Assembly (NCBI RefSeq): GCF_000261365.1
Contig: NZ_AJVC01000002.1
Span: forward strand, 395,581-459,580
Length of the DNA: 64,000 nt
Origin: Herbaspirillum sp. GW103
Lineage (GTDB): Bacteria > Pseudomonadota > Gammaproteobacteria > Burkholderiales > Burkholderiaceae_D
Direction of reading: 5' to 3'
A model generated the notes under the pieces. It searched no databases, was not told the origin of the DNA, and saw only the letters and a program-made list of their open reading frames with translations. This document shows, piece by piece, positions 34,489 through 43,297 of this stretch. The position numbers and the translations under genes were made by a program. The number at the start of each line of letters is the position of its first letter. The first letter of the stretch is position 1.

Positions 34489-35658
34489 ATGGTTCAACGA
34501 CAAGGCTCGCTCACCGCCTGGGTGGCGGGGTTTCTGGCAGTACTGATCTCCTACGCCGGCCCGCTGGTGATCTTCGTGCAGGCCGCCCATGCCGGCCAGG
34601 TGCCGCAGGCGCAACTGGTGTCCTGGGTGTGGGGGATTTCCATGGGGGCGGGCGTGAGCGGGTTGCTGCTGAGCTGGTGGTTCAAGATGCCCATCATCAC
34701 GGCCTGGTCGGCCCCGGGCACGGCGCTCTTGCTGAGTCTCTTTCCCGCCATCGGCATGCCGGAAGTAGTCGGCGCCTACCTGATGGCCGCCGTGATCCTG
34801 ATCGTCATCGGCGTGACCGGCTACTTTGAAAAAATCCTCGCCATCATCCCCAAGGGCATCGCCGCCGGCATGATGGCCGGCATCCTGTTCCAGTTCGGGG
34901 TGCAGGCCTTCCGCTCCAGCACCAATGCCCCGCTGATGGTCTCGGCCATGTTGGGCGCCTATCTCGCGGGACGCCGCTGGTGGCCGCGCTACGGCATCGT
35001 GGTGGTGGCGCTGACCGGTTTTGCGGTGGCCTTCGCAAGCGGCAGGACCGAACTCGGCGTGTTGCACCTGGAACTGGCGCGGCCCGTCTTCATCGCCCCG
35101 CACTTCAGCGTGGGCGTGTTCTTCAGCCTGACGGTGCCGCTCGTGCTGGTGAGCCTGACCGGCCAGTTCCTGCCGGGCATGGCGGTGCTGCAACTGGCGG
35201 GCTACCATCCGCCCACGCGCGCCGTGGTCACCGGGACCGCGCTGGCCTCGCTGGTGACGGCCTGCTTCGGCGGCATCACCATCGTGCTGGCCGCCATCAC
35301 GGCGGCGCTCTGTACCGGCAAGGATGCCCATCCCGAGCCCGGCAGACGCTACGTGGCCGGCATCGCCAACGGCGTCTTCTATCTCATCGGCGGCACCTTC
35401 GCGGCATCCATCGTGACGCTCTTTGCCGCCTTTCCCAAGGAACTGATCGCAGCCCTGGCCGGGCTGGCACTGATCGGCGCCATCGTGTCCAACATCCGCC
35501 TGATGAGCGAGGACGGCATCCACGCCGAGCCCGCCGTCATCACCTTCCTCGCTACCGCGTCCGGCATGACCCTGTTCGGACTGGGCGCGGCCTTCTGGGG
35601 CGTGGTCATCGGCATGGCTGCGCACTGGCTGATCGGCCGCCCCACACAGAAAAAATGA
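34489..35658 (+). CDS. benE: Benzoate/H+ symporter BenE
   Basis: A 389-residue membrane protein of the BenE family. The segments SYAGPLVIFVQAAHAGQ, WSAPGTALL and YFEKILAIIPKGIAAGMMAG are characteristic. It gives the cell a second benzoate importer besides BenK. The preceding terminator means it probably has its own promoter in the 34449-34488 gap. An ATG shares bases with its stop, but the following GTPase more likely starts at 35676. Confidence 0.92.
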   Translation: MVQRQGSLTAWVAGFLAVLISYAGPLVIFVQAAHAGQVPQAQLVSWVWGISMGAGVSGLLLSWWFKMPIITAWSAPGTALLLSLFPAIGMPEVVGAYLMAAVILIVIGVTGYFEKILAIIPKGIAAGMMAGILFQFGVQAFRSSTNAPLMVSAMLGAYLAGRRWWPRYGIVVVALTGFAVAFASGRTELGVLHLELARPVFIAPHFSVGVFFSLTVPLVLVSLTGQFLPGMAVLQLAGYHPPTRAVVTGTALASLVTACFGGITIVLAAITAALCTGKDAHPEPGRRYVAGIANGVFYLIGGTFAASIVTLFAAFPKELIAALAGLALIGAIVSNIRLMSEDGIHAEPAVITFLATASGMTLFGLGAAFWGVVIGMAAHWLIGRPTQKK

Positions 35659-35675
35659 ACACAAGGAGACCCCCG

Positions 35676-36950
35676 ATGAAATCGCCGCATGATGATGTCT
35701 TCGATCCGCTGGCCCGCGAGGTGCTGGCCGTGGCGCCGGGCCGCGCGCATGACCTGGCGCGCCTGCGCGTGCTGGCGCAAGTTCACGCCGTGCCGACCGT
35801 GACGGTGGTCGGCAAGTACAACCACGGCAAGAGCCGCCTGCTCAACGAACTGATGGGGCGCGACGTCTTTGCCGTGGCCGACCGGCGCGAGACGGTCACG
35901 CTGTCCGAGCATCATCATGCCGAACTGCGCTGGCTGGATGCGCCGGGACTGGATGCCGATGTCGCCCTGCAGGATGACAACCACGCCCAGGAAGCTACCT
36001 GGCTGCAGGCCGACGTGCGTCTGTTCGTGCATGCGGCCAAGGAGGGCGAACTCGATGCGGCCGAACGTCAGCTGTTGCAGGCTCTGCGCGCGGACCAGCA
36101 GCGCACGCGGCGACAGACCCTGTTCGTGCTCACGCAAGTGGACCAGATGAGCGACGAAGACCAACTGGCCAAGGTCAGCGCCGCCATTGTTGCGCAGGCG
36201 CCGGGGCTCGCCCTGCATCCGGTATCCTCGACACGCCATCGCAGCGGCGTGGAAGGCGGAAAATCCCTGCTGCTGCAACGTAGCGGCATCCCTGCACTGC
36301 AGGCGCTGCTGCGGGAGGTGGTGGAGCAGGTCCCGGGCGCTCGCCAACATGAACGCAGCTTGCTCTTCACGGAGATCGGCCAGCAGCTGCAGCAGCAGCA
36401 GGCTGTGCTGGAGAGCGGGCTGCAGACACTGCGCCAGCGCCAGCAACAACAACGCCAGGATTTCGAGCAGGGACTGCAGGCCGTGCTGGAAAAAGTGCAT
36501 CAGGACCTGCTGCCGGTCGTCGAATTTCAAGGGGACGATCCTGCCCTGGTGCCCGATACCGCCGCCGACGAATTCAAGCTCACCGCAGGCAAGCGTGAAC
36601 GGGCGCGCATCCATGTCGCCTATTCCCGCGCCTGCATCGCCATTCGTGCGCACCTGATCCAGCATGGCGTGGAAGGTCTGCCGGCCAGTCAGCAGACCTC
36701 GGTGGCCAGTCTGGATACGGTGATGGTGGCCGTGCTGGGCATCTCCATCAAATACCGGGCCGACCTGCGCCGCCGTTTCTGCGAACCGGCAGGGCAGGCG
36801 CAACTTGCGCAATCCTTCCTGCATTACTACGAACTGTCCGAAGATCGCCAGGCCCTGCAGCAGCAGATCGCCAACAGCCAGTCCGATCTGCACGCGCATG
36901 CCCGCGCGCGACAGGCCCTGGCGCGGCTGCAAGACGGGGAGGGCGCATGA
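35676..36950 (+). CDS. Dynamin-like GTPase, first of a tandem pair
   Basis: A 424-residue GTPase with P-loop GKYNHGKS (46-53), a G3-type DAPG in place of the usual DTPG, and a G4-like LTQVD. After the G domain come long helices with a Gln-rich coiled coil (QQLQQQQAVLESGLQTLRQR). This layout is that of bacterial dynamin-like proteins, although no paddle/transmembrane segment stands out. The start at 35676 has AAGGAG 7 bases upstream. It lies 17 bp after benE and its stop overlaps the next GTPase (ATGA). Function is unknown; paired bacterial dynamins act in membrane remodelling and in some cases envelope stress or phage resistance. Confidence 0.7.
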   Translation: MKSPHDDVFDPLAREVLAVAPGRAHDLARLRVLAQVHAVPTVTVVGKYNHGKSRLLNELMGRDVFAVADRRETVTLSEHHHAELRWLDAPGLDADVALQDDNHAQEATWLQADVRLFVHAAKEGELDAAERQLLQALRADQQRTRRQTLFVLTQVDQMSDEDQLAKVSAAIVAQAPGLALHPVSSTRHRSGVEGGKSLLLQRSGIPALQALLREVVEQVPGARQHERSLLFTEIGQQLQQQQAVLESGLQTLRQRQQQQRQDFEQGLQAVLEKVHQDLLPVVEFQGDDPALVPDTAADEFKLTAGKRERARIHVAYSRACIAIRAHLIQHGVEGLPASQQTSVASLDTVMVAVLGISIKYRADLRRRFCEPAGQAQLAQSFLHYYELSEDRQALQQQIANSQSDLHAHARARQALARLQDGEGA

Positions 36951-38494
36951 GCCGCGAAGAACAGCGTTTCATCGATGCCATCGGCCGCACCGGCCAGGGC
37001 GAGGCCGACCTGCAGCCCCTGCTGGCGGCGCTGCGCGACTGGCTGGCCGCGCTGGGCCAGGCACTGGCGCAAGCGGCGCTGCCCGGCGGCGGCTTGCAGT
37101 CTGTCTGCCCCATGGCGCGCCACATCGCCGCCTTGCAGGAAGACCGGATACGACAGGCACGCCGCCGTGAAGAACAATGGATTGCGCTCGCCCCCGCACG
37201 CGCGCTGGCCCAGCGCTTCGAGGGCAAGCTCATGCTGCTGGTGTTCGGCAAGTTCAATGCCGGTAAAAGCTCGCTATGCAACTTTCTCGCGCAGCGCTTC
37301 GGCCAGCGCCACCAGACGGTGCAGTATTTCCATCTGCAAGGCGGGCTATTGGTGGAGAGTGAAGTTCCTTTCCCTGAAGGCGCCACCGAAACCACGGCAC
37401 GCCTGCAGGGCGTTTGCCTGGGCCAGGGCCTGGTACTGCTCGACACCCCCGGCCTGCACTCGGCCACCGACGAGAATGCGGCGCTGACGCAGCGTTTCCT
37501 CGACAGTGCCGATGCCGTACTGTGGCTGACCAGTTCGACTTCGCCAGGACAAGTCCAGGAGCTCGATGAACTGGCGCGCGAACTGCGCCGTGGCAAGCCG
37601 CTGCTGCCGGTGCTCACGCGCAGCGACGTGATCGATGAGGATGAGGTGGACGGGCAGATCGTCAAGATCCTGCGCAACAAATCCGACGCCAACCGCGCCG
37701 ACCAGGAAGCCGACGTGCGCGCCCGCGCTGCCGACAAGCTGCAATCGCTGGGCGTGGCGGTGCATCAGTTGAAGACGCCGGTGTCGGTCTCCGCGCATGT
37801 GGCCCGGACCGCCGGTGCCGATGCCCAGGCGATGCAGGGGGCCGGCTTCGAGCGCCTGTATGCGGCGCTCGCCGAGTTGCTGGCGCCTGCCCTGTCCTAT
37901 CGCGACCGCAAGCCGGCGGAGGTCCTGCTGCATCATCTGCAGGAGGATGTGCTGGCGCCCCTGCAAGCGCAGACTCTGCCCGCGCTGCAGGGCTTGCAGC
38001 AGCTGGTGCAGGATGAACTGGATGCACTGCCGGCCCGGCGTGCGCGCATCGTGCAACTGGCCTGGCGCGAGGTGATGCCGGGTCTGCCGGCCCTGCTGGA
38101 GCAGCATGCCGCCAGCGATGAGGTGGACGCTGTACTGGCCAGCCTGCACGCGCAACTGATGCACGCCTTCGAACGCCACGCACGCGCGGTACTGGACAGC
38201 CATGTGCTTCCGGCACCGGTACCGGTGGCATTGGTTCTGCCGACCGGAAGCGGCTATGAACGCGTGGCCGGGGATCTGCCGCCGTCCTACGAAAAACTGT
38301 ATGAGGCGATCGGACAAAGTGTACTGGCCGTGCTGGAGGAACTGGCCGATGAAGTGGCCAGCTACTGTACTGCCCGGATGGCTTCACTGTCTGATGCAGT
38401 GTCCGTGCAGCGGGCGCTGATCGAAGAGCATGCGCGGCGGCTGGCGCAGCTGGAAGAAGATCTGCGTCAGCCACAGGCCATGGCGGCGCGCTGA
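36947..38494 (+). CDS. Dynamin-like GTPase, second of a tandem pair
   Basis: A 515-residue GTPase with P-loop GKFNAGKS (101-108), G3 LLDTPGLHS and G4 VLTRSD. A helical N-terminal extension of about 95 residues precedes the G domain and about 280 helical residues follow it. The motif spacing is typical of the dynamin family and close to its partner upstream, suggesting a heteromeric pair as seen in Campylobacter and cyanobacterial dynamins. The ATGA overlap makes equimolar expression likely. A possible hairpin (GGCGAG/CTCGCC, 38506-38524) follows the stop. Confidence 0.72.
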   Translation: MSREEQRFIDAIGRTGQGEADLQPLLAALRDWLAALGQALAQAALPGGGLQSVCPMARHIAALQEDRIRQARRREEQWIALAPARALAQRFEGKLMLLVFGKFNAGKSSLCNFLAQRFGQRHQTVQYFHLQGGLLVESEVPFPEGATETTARLQGVCLGQGLVLLDTPGLHSATDENAALTQRFLDSADAVLWLTSSTSPGQVQELDELARELRRGKPLLPVLTRSDVIDEDEVDGQIVKILRNKSDANRADQEADVRARAADKLQSLGVAVHQLKTPVSVSAHVARTAGADAQAMQGAGFERLYAALAELLAPALSYRDRKPAEVLLHHLQEDVLAPLQAQTLPALQGLQQLVQDELDALPARRARIVQLAWREVMPGLPALLEQHAASDEVDAVLASLHAQLMHAFERHARAVLDSHVLPAPVPVALVLPTGSGYERVAGDLPPSYEKLYEAIGQSVLAVLEELADEVASYCTARMASLSDAVSVQRALIEEHARRLAQLEEDLRQPQAMAAR

Positions 38495-38540
38495 CGTCGC
38501 TGTCTGGCGAGATGGCGGCTCGCCTGGAATCTTTTGGCGT

Positions 38541-38573
38541 GTTAAGGATCGCTTAATTTTGTCGACCTACAGT
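38541..38573 (+). promoter_or_regulatory. Candidate promoter with a PmrA/QseB-like box
   Basis: GTTAAG-N5-CTTAAT at 38541-38557 resembles the PmrA/QseB response-regulator box (two TTAA half-sites spaced by five). It is followed by a -10-like TACAGT at 38568-38573. It would drive the small exported protein at 38667. Read by eye only. Confidence 0.35.
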
Positions 38574-38666
38574 AAAGCATCGACGGTCAGCTCAGCAGTG
38601 GGCTGGCCCCGACGCTGCGCCATGGAGCGGCAGCACTTTCATCCTGAACCACGACAAGGAGCCATC

Positions 38667-39080
38667 ATGGACATCACCAAGATCACCGCCATCAGTGCCA
38701 TCGTCTTCGGCCTCGCCGGCATGGCTGCGCCATTGACCTACGCCCAGGACATGCAGGGCACGGTCGCCTACATGAACGGCGGCATCGGTGCCGGCGAGCA
38801 GGCCAAGCTGCGCGAGGCGGCCAAGGACTACAACCTGCGCCTGCTGTTTTCCGAAGCCAAGGATGGCGCCTACGTCAGCAACGTCAAGCTCGATGTCACC
38901 GATCATCACGACAAGAGCGTCTTTCATCTGCCCAGTGCCGGTCCCATGACCAACCTCAAGCTGCCAGCGGGACAGTACCAGGTCACCGCCATCTACAACG
39001 GCGTCAAGAAGACCAGCAAGGTCAGCGTGGGTGAAAAGCCCGTCTCCTTGAGCTTCAACTGGGTGCATCAGGATAACTGA
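38667..39080 (+). CDS. Small exported protein of unknown function
   Basis: A 137-residue protein with a clear signal peptide (ISAIVFGLAGMAAPLTYAQD). The mature part has a helical start (GAGEQAKLREAAKDYNLRLL), then beta-strands ending in LPAGQYQVTAIYNGVKKTSK, reminiscent of a carboxypeptidase-regulatory-like beta-sandwich. An AAGGAG site lies 6 bases upstream of the ATG. No enzymatic motif is visible. Its promoter resembles two-component-controlled promoters, which suggests an envelope-stress role, but that is inference. Confidence 0.7.
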   Translation: MDITKITAISAIVFGLAGMAAPLTYAQDMQGTVAYMNGGIGAGEQAKLREAAKDYNLRLLFSEAKDGAYVSNVKLDVTDHHDKSVFHLPSAGPMTNLKLPAGQYQVTAIYNGVKKTSKVSVGEKPVSLSFNWVHQDN

Positions 39081-39194
39081 GTCCGCCTTCCCCCTTGGCC
39101 AGCCTCGGCCACCCCTCAATACCTGCCTGAACGCCGCCACCCTGCGCCATGAGCGCGGTGGCGGTGCTCGCGCCCAAGCGGTCAGGCCAGAAGA

Positions 39195-39249
39195 ATGACA
39201 ATTTTGTCATCCGACCGTCATTCGAATGTCGTGTTGTTTTGCCTAGAAT
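39195..39249 (+). promoter_or_regulatory. Dyad plus -10 element upstream of the DUF5666-like gene
   Basis: ATGACAA-TT-TTGTCAT (39195-39210) is a near-perfect palindrome of the type bound by OmpR-family metal/oxidant response regulators such as CopR. A TAGAAT -10 element lies at 39244-39249, so the dyad would sit just upstream of the -35 region, an activator position. Confidence 0.4.
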
Positions 39250-39290
39250 CGATTCCGTCTATACGTGACATCATTCAGGTACCTCTTCCC

Positions 39291-39920
39291 ATGATCAAGA
39301 CCATTTTCCACCAAGTGTTTCGTGGCGCACTGATCCCGGTGCTGCTGGCCAGTCATCTGGTGGCATCCCCGGCCATGGCGCAGACAGCGGCCCAGGTCGG
39401 CATCCGGGGCAGCATCGTCTCGGTGGGCAAGGACCAACTGGTGGTCAAGAACAACGAGGGTGGCCAGCAGAACGTGGTGCTGGACAAGGACACCCGCGTG
39501 GCCGCCATCTCCATTGCCGACATCAATGACATCAAGCCCGGCAGCTATATCGGCGCGGCCGGCATCACCCAGCCGGACGGTTCGCAGAGGGCGCTGGAGG
39601 TGCACGTTTTCCCGCCCGCCATGGCCGGTACCGGCGAGGGCCATCGTCCTTTCGACCTGGCCCCCAACAGCACCATGACCAATGGCACCGTGGGCGATGT
39701 CGTGGCCAGCCACGGCCGTACCCTCACGCTGAAGTACAGGAACGGCGAGCAGAAGATCGTGGTACCCGAGGGGGTACCGGTGGTCAGCATCGAACCCGGT
39801 GATCGCTCGCTGCTGGCGGCTGGTGTGAAGGTGGTGGTGCGCGCGCGCAAGAATGTCGATGGCAGCCTGACGGCCATCAGCATCAGCGCCGGCAAGAACG
39901 GCATTACCCCGCCCATGTAG
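39291..39920 (+). CDS. Exported protein with DUF5666-like beta domains
   Basis: A 209-residue protein with a signal peptide (IPVLLASHLVASPAMAQ). It holds two small beta-barrel-like repeats: IRGSIVSVGKDQLVVKNNEG ... VLDKDTRVAAIS, and GTVGDVVASHGRTLTLKYRNG ... VPEGVPVVSIEP. This repeated pattern (G-x-I-x-S-V then a charge-capped strand) is that of DUF5666-type periplasmic proteins, whose role is unknown. The start at 39291 is chosen because the signal peptide begins there. It has no enzymatic motif. It is convergent with the next gene. Confidence 0.7.
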   Translation: MIKTIFHQVFRGALIPVLLASHLVASPAMAQTAAQVGIRGSIVSVGKDQLVVKNNEGGQQNVVLDKDTRVAAISIADINDIKPGSYIGAAGITQPDGSQRALEVHVFPPAMAGTGEGHRPFDLAPNSTMTNGTVGDVVASHGRTLTLKYRNGEQKIVVPEGVPVVSIEPGDRSLLAAGVKVVVRARKNVDGSLTAISISAGKNGITPPM

Positions 39921-39943
39921 GCAGCTGCCGCGATCCACCTTGA

Positions 39944-40558
39944 TCAGCGGGATCTGAAGAGCGTACCGCGTAATCGGTGCAGATCCTCCGGCGTATCTAC
40001 GTCGGCGAAGATCCCCGCATCCTCCACCGCAATCTCCACCAGCGCCGGGCTTTCCAGCAAGGCCCGCGCGCCGCGATCTCCCCGCAGTGACAGCAAGGCC
40101 GGCAGATGCACCTGCGCAAAGCCGGCCGGATTGCCGCGCCGTCCCTGCATCACCGGCACCACCATCGACGCCCCCGCCGCCAGCGCATCGCGCAACTGTC
40201 GCAAGGTATCCGGCTGCACGCGTGGCATGTCGGCCAGTGCCACCAGCCATGCCGACGCATCTGCACTCTGCTGCAGAGCGCAGCGCAAGGAGGCGCTCAT
40301 CTCGCGCGCAGCCTCCTGCGCCGTCAGGCAGACCGTGCAGCCAGCCTGTCGCAGGGCCTCGGCCAAGGGGCCCTCCGCATGCACCACCGCCAGTACCGGC
40401 ATCACTTCCAGCAAGGCCGCAGCAGTAGCAGTGGCCACCATGCCGGGACGGCCATCGTGATGAATGAAGGGCTGCAACAGTTTTTCTTCATGATCGCCAA
40501 AGCGGCTGCCACGGCCGGCGGCCAGCAGCAGGGCGATGGGGGCGGTCGGCGTGGTCAT
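39944..40558 (-). CDS. MobA/MocA-like nucleotidyltransferase
   Basis: A 204-residue NTP-transferase with the nucleotide motif LLAAGRGSRFG at the N-terminus, LVALADMPRV (metal-binding Asp) in the middle and GRRGNPAGF later. This fits MocA/MobA-like molybdenum cofactor cytidylyl- or guanylyltransferases. Such genes are often next to xanthine-dehydrogenase-type enzymes or XdhC proteins, but none is in the window. The start at 40558 is used because the fold begins immediately; an in-frame start at 40606 is less likely. Confidence 0.75.
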   Translation of the reverse strand: MTTPTAPIALLLAAGRGSRFGDHEEKLLQPFIHHDGRPGMVATATAAALLEVMPVLAVVHAEGPLAEALRQAGCTVCLTAQEAAREMSASLRCALQQSADASAWLVALADMPRVQPDTLRQLRDALAAGASMVVPVMQGRRGNPAGFAQVHLPALLSLRGDRGARALLESPALVEIAVEDAGIFADVDTPEDLHRLRGTLFRSR

Positions 40559-40992
40559 GGTGCGCAAGGATCCGGAAACGGGGAGGCAAGGCGCCATTGT
40601 GCCCAACTTTGGGCCGACATGCGGCCAAGCAAGACCAGGACTATTGATGGAACGCCAACAAGGCAGCAGCTGAAACGCCCGCCATCCCCTCCGCCCCCAA
40701 AAAAATTAATGTTTTACATTTCATAATGTTTCCACCCGGCCAGTTTGGGATATCCTTGCCTGGCAAGGGTTTGCGGGCTTGCGTTGCCGTTTCGGCATAC
40801 CATGTTTCTTCATTTTGAACTGGTCGCCAGGCCAGCGCACTCCTAGAATCGACCGCATGCAGGGCGGCGGTCACTGGAAGGCCAAGGGGTTGGCACCAGT
40901 CTTGCTGGTACGCATCAGGGGGCAAGCCGGACGGTCAGGGAAAGTCCGTCTTTCGGGGCGCCATAGTCAACATGGTTGGGATGGAAAGAAGC
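40559..40992. other. Intergenic region between divergent MobA-like and chemoreceptor genes
   Basis: No coding frame with proper codon use is seen. There is an AT-rich stretch at about 40700-40735, a perfect 7-1-7 palindrome CCTTGCC-T-GGCAAGG at 40754-40768 and a small dyad TGCCG-TTT-CGGCA near 40787-40799. These may be operators for the chemoreceptor gene. I found no good flagellar sigma-28 promoter. Confidence 0.45.
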
Positions 40993-42540
40993 ATGATCAA
41001 GAACATACGTATCGGCTCGCGTCTGGGGGCGGGCTTTGCCGTGGTGCTGGTGTTTTCCATGGTGGTTGCGGCGGTGGGCATCTGGCGCCTCAAGACGGTG
41101 GCCTACCAGACGCAGGAGATGATGGATGTGCCGCTGAAGACGGAACGGCTGGTGTCGCAATGGAATACCTTGCTGCTCATCGCCATCCAGCGCACCACCA
41201 CCGTGGTCAAGAGCCATGATCCCGAGCTTGAAGCCTTCCTGGCCAAGGAAGCCGCCGCCTCCAGCAAGGAGTCCGCGCAAACCTTGAAGAGCGTCGAGCA
41301 ACTGCTCAACAGCGAGGACGAGAAAAAACTCTTCGCAGCCATCAACGTGGCGCGCAAGCAGTTCCTCACCATCCGCGACCAGATCTATGCGGCCAAGAAG
41401 CTGGGCGATGCGGCCAAGGTGGAGGAGCTCTACCAGCAGCAATACGTGGGCATTGCCAACCATACCCAGGCCGCCATGCGCGCCTTGCTGGATTTCGAAC
41501 GGGCGCGCATCGATGAGATTTCCGCCGACATTGCCCGCGATGCCGCCAGCAGTCAATGGCAGATCTTCGCGCTGGAAGTCGTGATCCTGATCTGCGGTAT
41601 TGCCTTTGCGCTGCTGCTCACACGCAGCATCACCCGGCCGGTACATGCGGCGCTGGCCATCTCGCAACGCGTGGCCGCCGGTGACCTGACCTCGCGCGCC
41701 GCCCCCATGGGCCGCGACGAACTGGGCCAGCTGGTAGCTTCGTTGCAAGGCATGAGCGAGCGACTGCATGGTGTGGTCTCCACGGTGCGCCTGGGGGCCG
41801 ACAGCATCGCCGTGGCCTCGGGGCAGATCGCCAATGGCAACCTGGACCTGTCGGCGCGCACCGAAGAGCAGGCCGGTGCGCTGGAAGAAACGGCCGCCTC
41901 CATCGAGCAGCTCACCTCCAGCGTGCGTACCAATTCCGAGAACGCGCATCAGGCCAATGACCTCGTCAAGACCGCTGCTTCCATCGCCGGCCAGGGCGGG
42001 CAGGTGATGCAGGAGCTCATCGATACCATGGGCAACATCAATACGTCGTCGCGCAAGATCGTCGACATCATCGGCGTCATCGATGGCATCGCCTTCCAGA
42101 CCAACATCCTCGCGCTCAATGCCGCCGTGGAAGCGGCGCGTGCAGGCGAACAGGGACGCGGCTTTGCCGTGGTGGCATCCGAAGTGCGCGCGCTGGCGCA
42201 GCGTTCGGCCTCGGCCGCCAAGGAGATCAAGCAGTTGATCGATGACTCGGTCTCCAAGGTCGATGCCGGCAGCGGCCTGGTGGAGCGCGCGGGCAAGACC
42301 ATGCAGGAGGTGGTGGGCAGCGTGCAGGGCGCGCATACCCTGGTGGGCGACATCAGCACCGCCAGCCGCGAACAGGCCGAAGGCATCCACCAGGTCAACC
42401 AGGCAGTGGCCCAGATGGATGGCGTGACCCAGCAGAATGCGGCGCTGGTGGAGCAGGCTGCGGCCGCGGCCAAGTCGCTGGAAGACCAGGCGGCGCAACT
42501 GAAGCGGGCGGTGGCTTTCTTTGCCTTGCAGGCCGCGTAA
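40993..42540 (+). CDS. Methyl-accepting chemotaxis protein
   Basis: A 515-residue chemoreceptor: membrane helix 1 (about 10-33), a periplasmic four-helix-bundle-type sensor domain (about 34-185), membrane helix 2 (ALEVVILICGIAFALLLT), HAMP, and a cytoplasmic signalling domain. The hairpin tip is IIGVIDGIAFQTNILALNAA, then VEAARAGEQGRGFAVVA. Methylation helices flank it. No C-terminal CheR-binding pentapeptide is seen. The start at 40993 gives the usual MIKNIRIGSRLGAGF opening. The ligand is unknown; its position beside the iac cluster makes an indole or auxin-related cue possible. Confidence 0.93.
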   Translation: MIKNIRIGSRLGAGFAVVLVFSMVVAAVGIWRLKTVAYQTQEMMDVPLKTERLVSQWNTLLLIAIQRTTTVVKSHDPELEAFLAKEAAASSKESAQTLKSVEQLLNSEDEKKLFAAINVARKQFLTIRDQIYAAKKLGDAAKVEELYQQQYVGIANHTQAAMRALLDFERARIDEISADIARDAASSQWQIFALEVVILICGIAFALLLTRSITRPVHAALAISQRVAAGDLTSRAAPMGRDELGQLVASLQGMSERLHGVVSTVRLGADSIAVASGQIANGNLDLSARTEEQAGALEETAASIEQLTSSVRTNSENAHQANDLVKTAASIAGQGGQVMQELIDTMGNINTSSRKIVDIIGVIDGIAFQTNILALNAAVEAARAGEQGRGFAVVASEVRALAQRSASAAKEIKQLIDDSVSKVDAGSGLVERAGKTMQEVVGSVQGAHTLVGDISTASREQAEGIHQVNQAVAQMDGVTQQNAALVEQAAAAAKSLEDQAAQLKRAVAFFALQAA

Positions 42541-42566
42541 GCCAATCGCAGGCAACAGGAAACATC

Positions 42567-42598
42567 GACAAGGGCCGCAGCATGCTGCGGCCCTTGTC
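42567..42598. terminator. Perfect 32-bp palindrome, probable bidirectional terminator
   Basis: GACAAGGGCCGCAGCA is followed directly by its exact reverse complement. The dyad lies between two converging genes (chemoreceptor and response regulator). T-tracts are poor, so termination efficiency is uncertain. Confidence 0.6.
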
Positions 42599-42664
42599 AT
42601 GCAGGCTCAGGAAAGAGGGTAGAGGGTCGAGGGAAGAGGGAAGATCAGGACAGTTCAGCAGCGA

Positions 42665-43297
42665 TTAGGCCGCCCTGAGAAATTCAGGCCCGAAGTCCAT
42701 CAGCACATCGCGCACCAGCGTTGCCGTGCTCTGGCAGCCGAGCTTGTCCTTGACGCTGGCGCGATGCACGTCCACCGTCTTGACGCTGATGTTGAGGTCG
42801 CGCGCGATGAGCTTGCTGGACTGGCCCATGATGACCTTCTCCAGGATCTCGCGCTCGCGTGCCGTGAGCGTTTTCAGGCGCGCCTTCAGTAGCTGGCGGC
42901 GCTCGCGGGCCTGCATGTTGCCGGCCACGTGCTTAAGCGTCATCTGGATGCGTTCGAGCATCTGCTGCGAGTTGTAGGGCTTTTCCAGGAAGTCGACCGC
43001 GCCATTGTGCAGGGCGCGCACCGACATGGGGATGTCGCCATGCCCCGAGACGAAGATCACGGGGATGTCGGCCCCGATTTCCTTGAGGCGATCCTGCAGC
43101 TGGAAGCCGCTGATCTCGGGCATGCGCACATCCAGAATCAGGCAGGACAGGCTGTTGGCGTCATAGGCCTTGAGAAAGGCCTCGGGACCCTCGAAGCATT
43201 CGGTCCGGATATTGACCGAGCTCAGCAGCCAGGCCAGCGAGGTCCGAACGGCCTCGTCATCGTCGACGATGTAGACCACCGGCGGGTTGGTTTCCAT
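42665..43297 (-). CDS. FixJ/NarL-type response regulator, likely IacR2-like
   Basis: A 210-residue regulator with a receiver domain (acidic DDD at 12-14, phospho-acceptor Asp56 in LILDVRMP, Lys in FLEKPY) and a LuxR-type DNA-binding domain (LTAREREILEKVIMGQSSK, then VKTVDVHRASVKDKLG). The start at 43297 has GAGGAG 6 bases upstream; an in-frame extension is not needed. The soluble PAS kinase at 51.2-52.7 kb is the likely partner. A LysR regulator plus a kinase/regulator pair beside iac genes recalls the arrangement reported for Paraburkholderia phytofirmans (iacR1, iacS, iacR2). That link is inference. Confidence 0.88.
   Translation of the reverse strand: METNPPVVYIVDDDEAVRTSLAWLLSSVNIRTECFEGPEAFLKAYDANSLSCLILDVRMPEISGFQLQDRLKEIGADIPVIFVSGHGDIPMSVRALHNGAVDFLEKPYNSQQMLERIQMTLKHVAGNMQARERRQLLKARLKTLTAREREILEKVIMGQSSKLIARDLNISVKTVDVHRASVKDKLGCQSTATLVRDVLMDFGPEFLRAA

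Noticed and set aside
40559..40992. Sigma-28 flagellar promoter for the chemoreceptor
   Set aside because: No TAAA-N15-GCCGATAA-like element could be found by eye.
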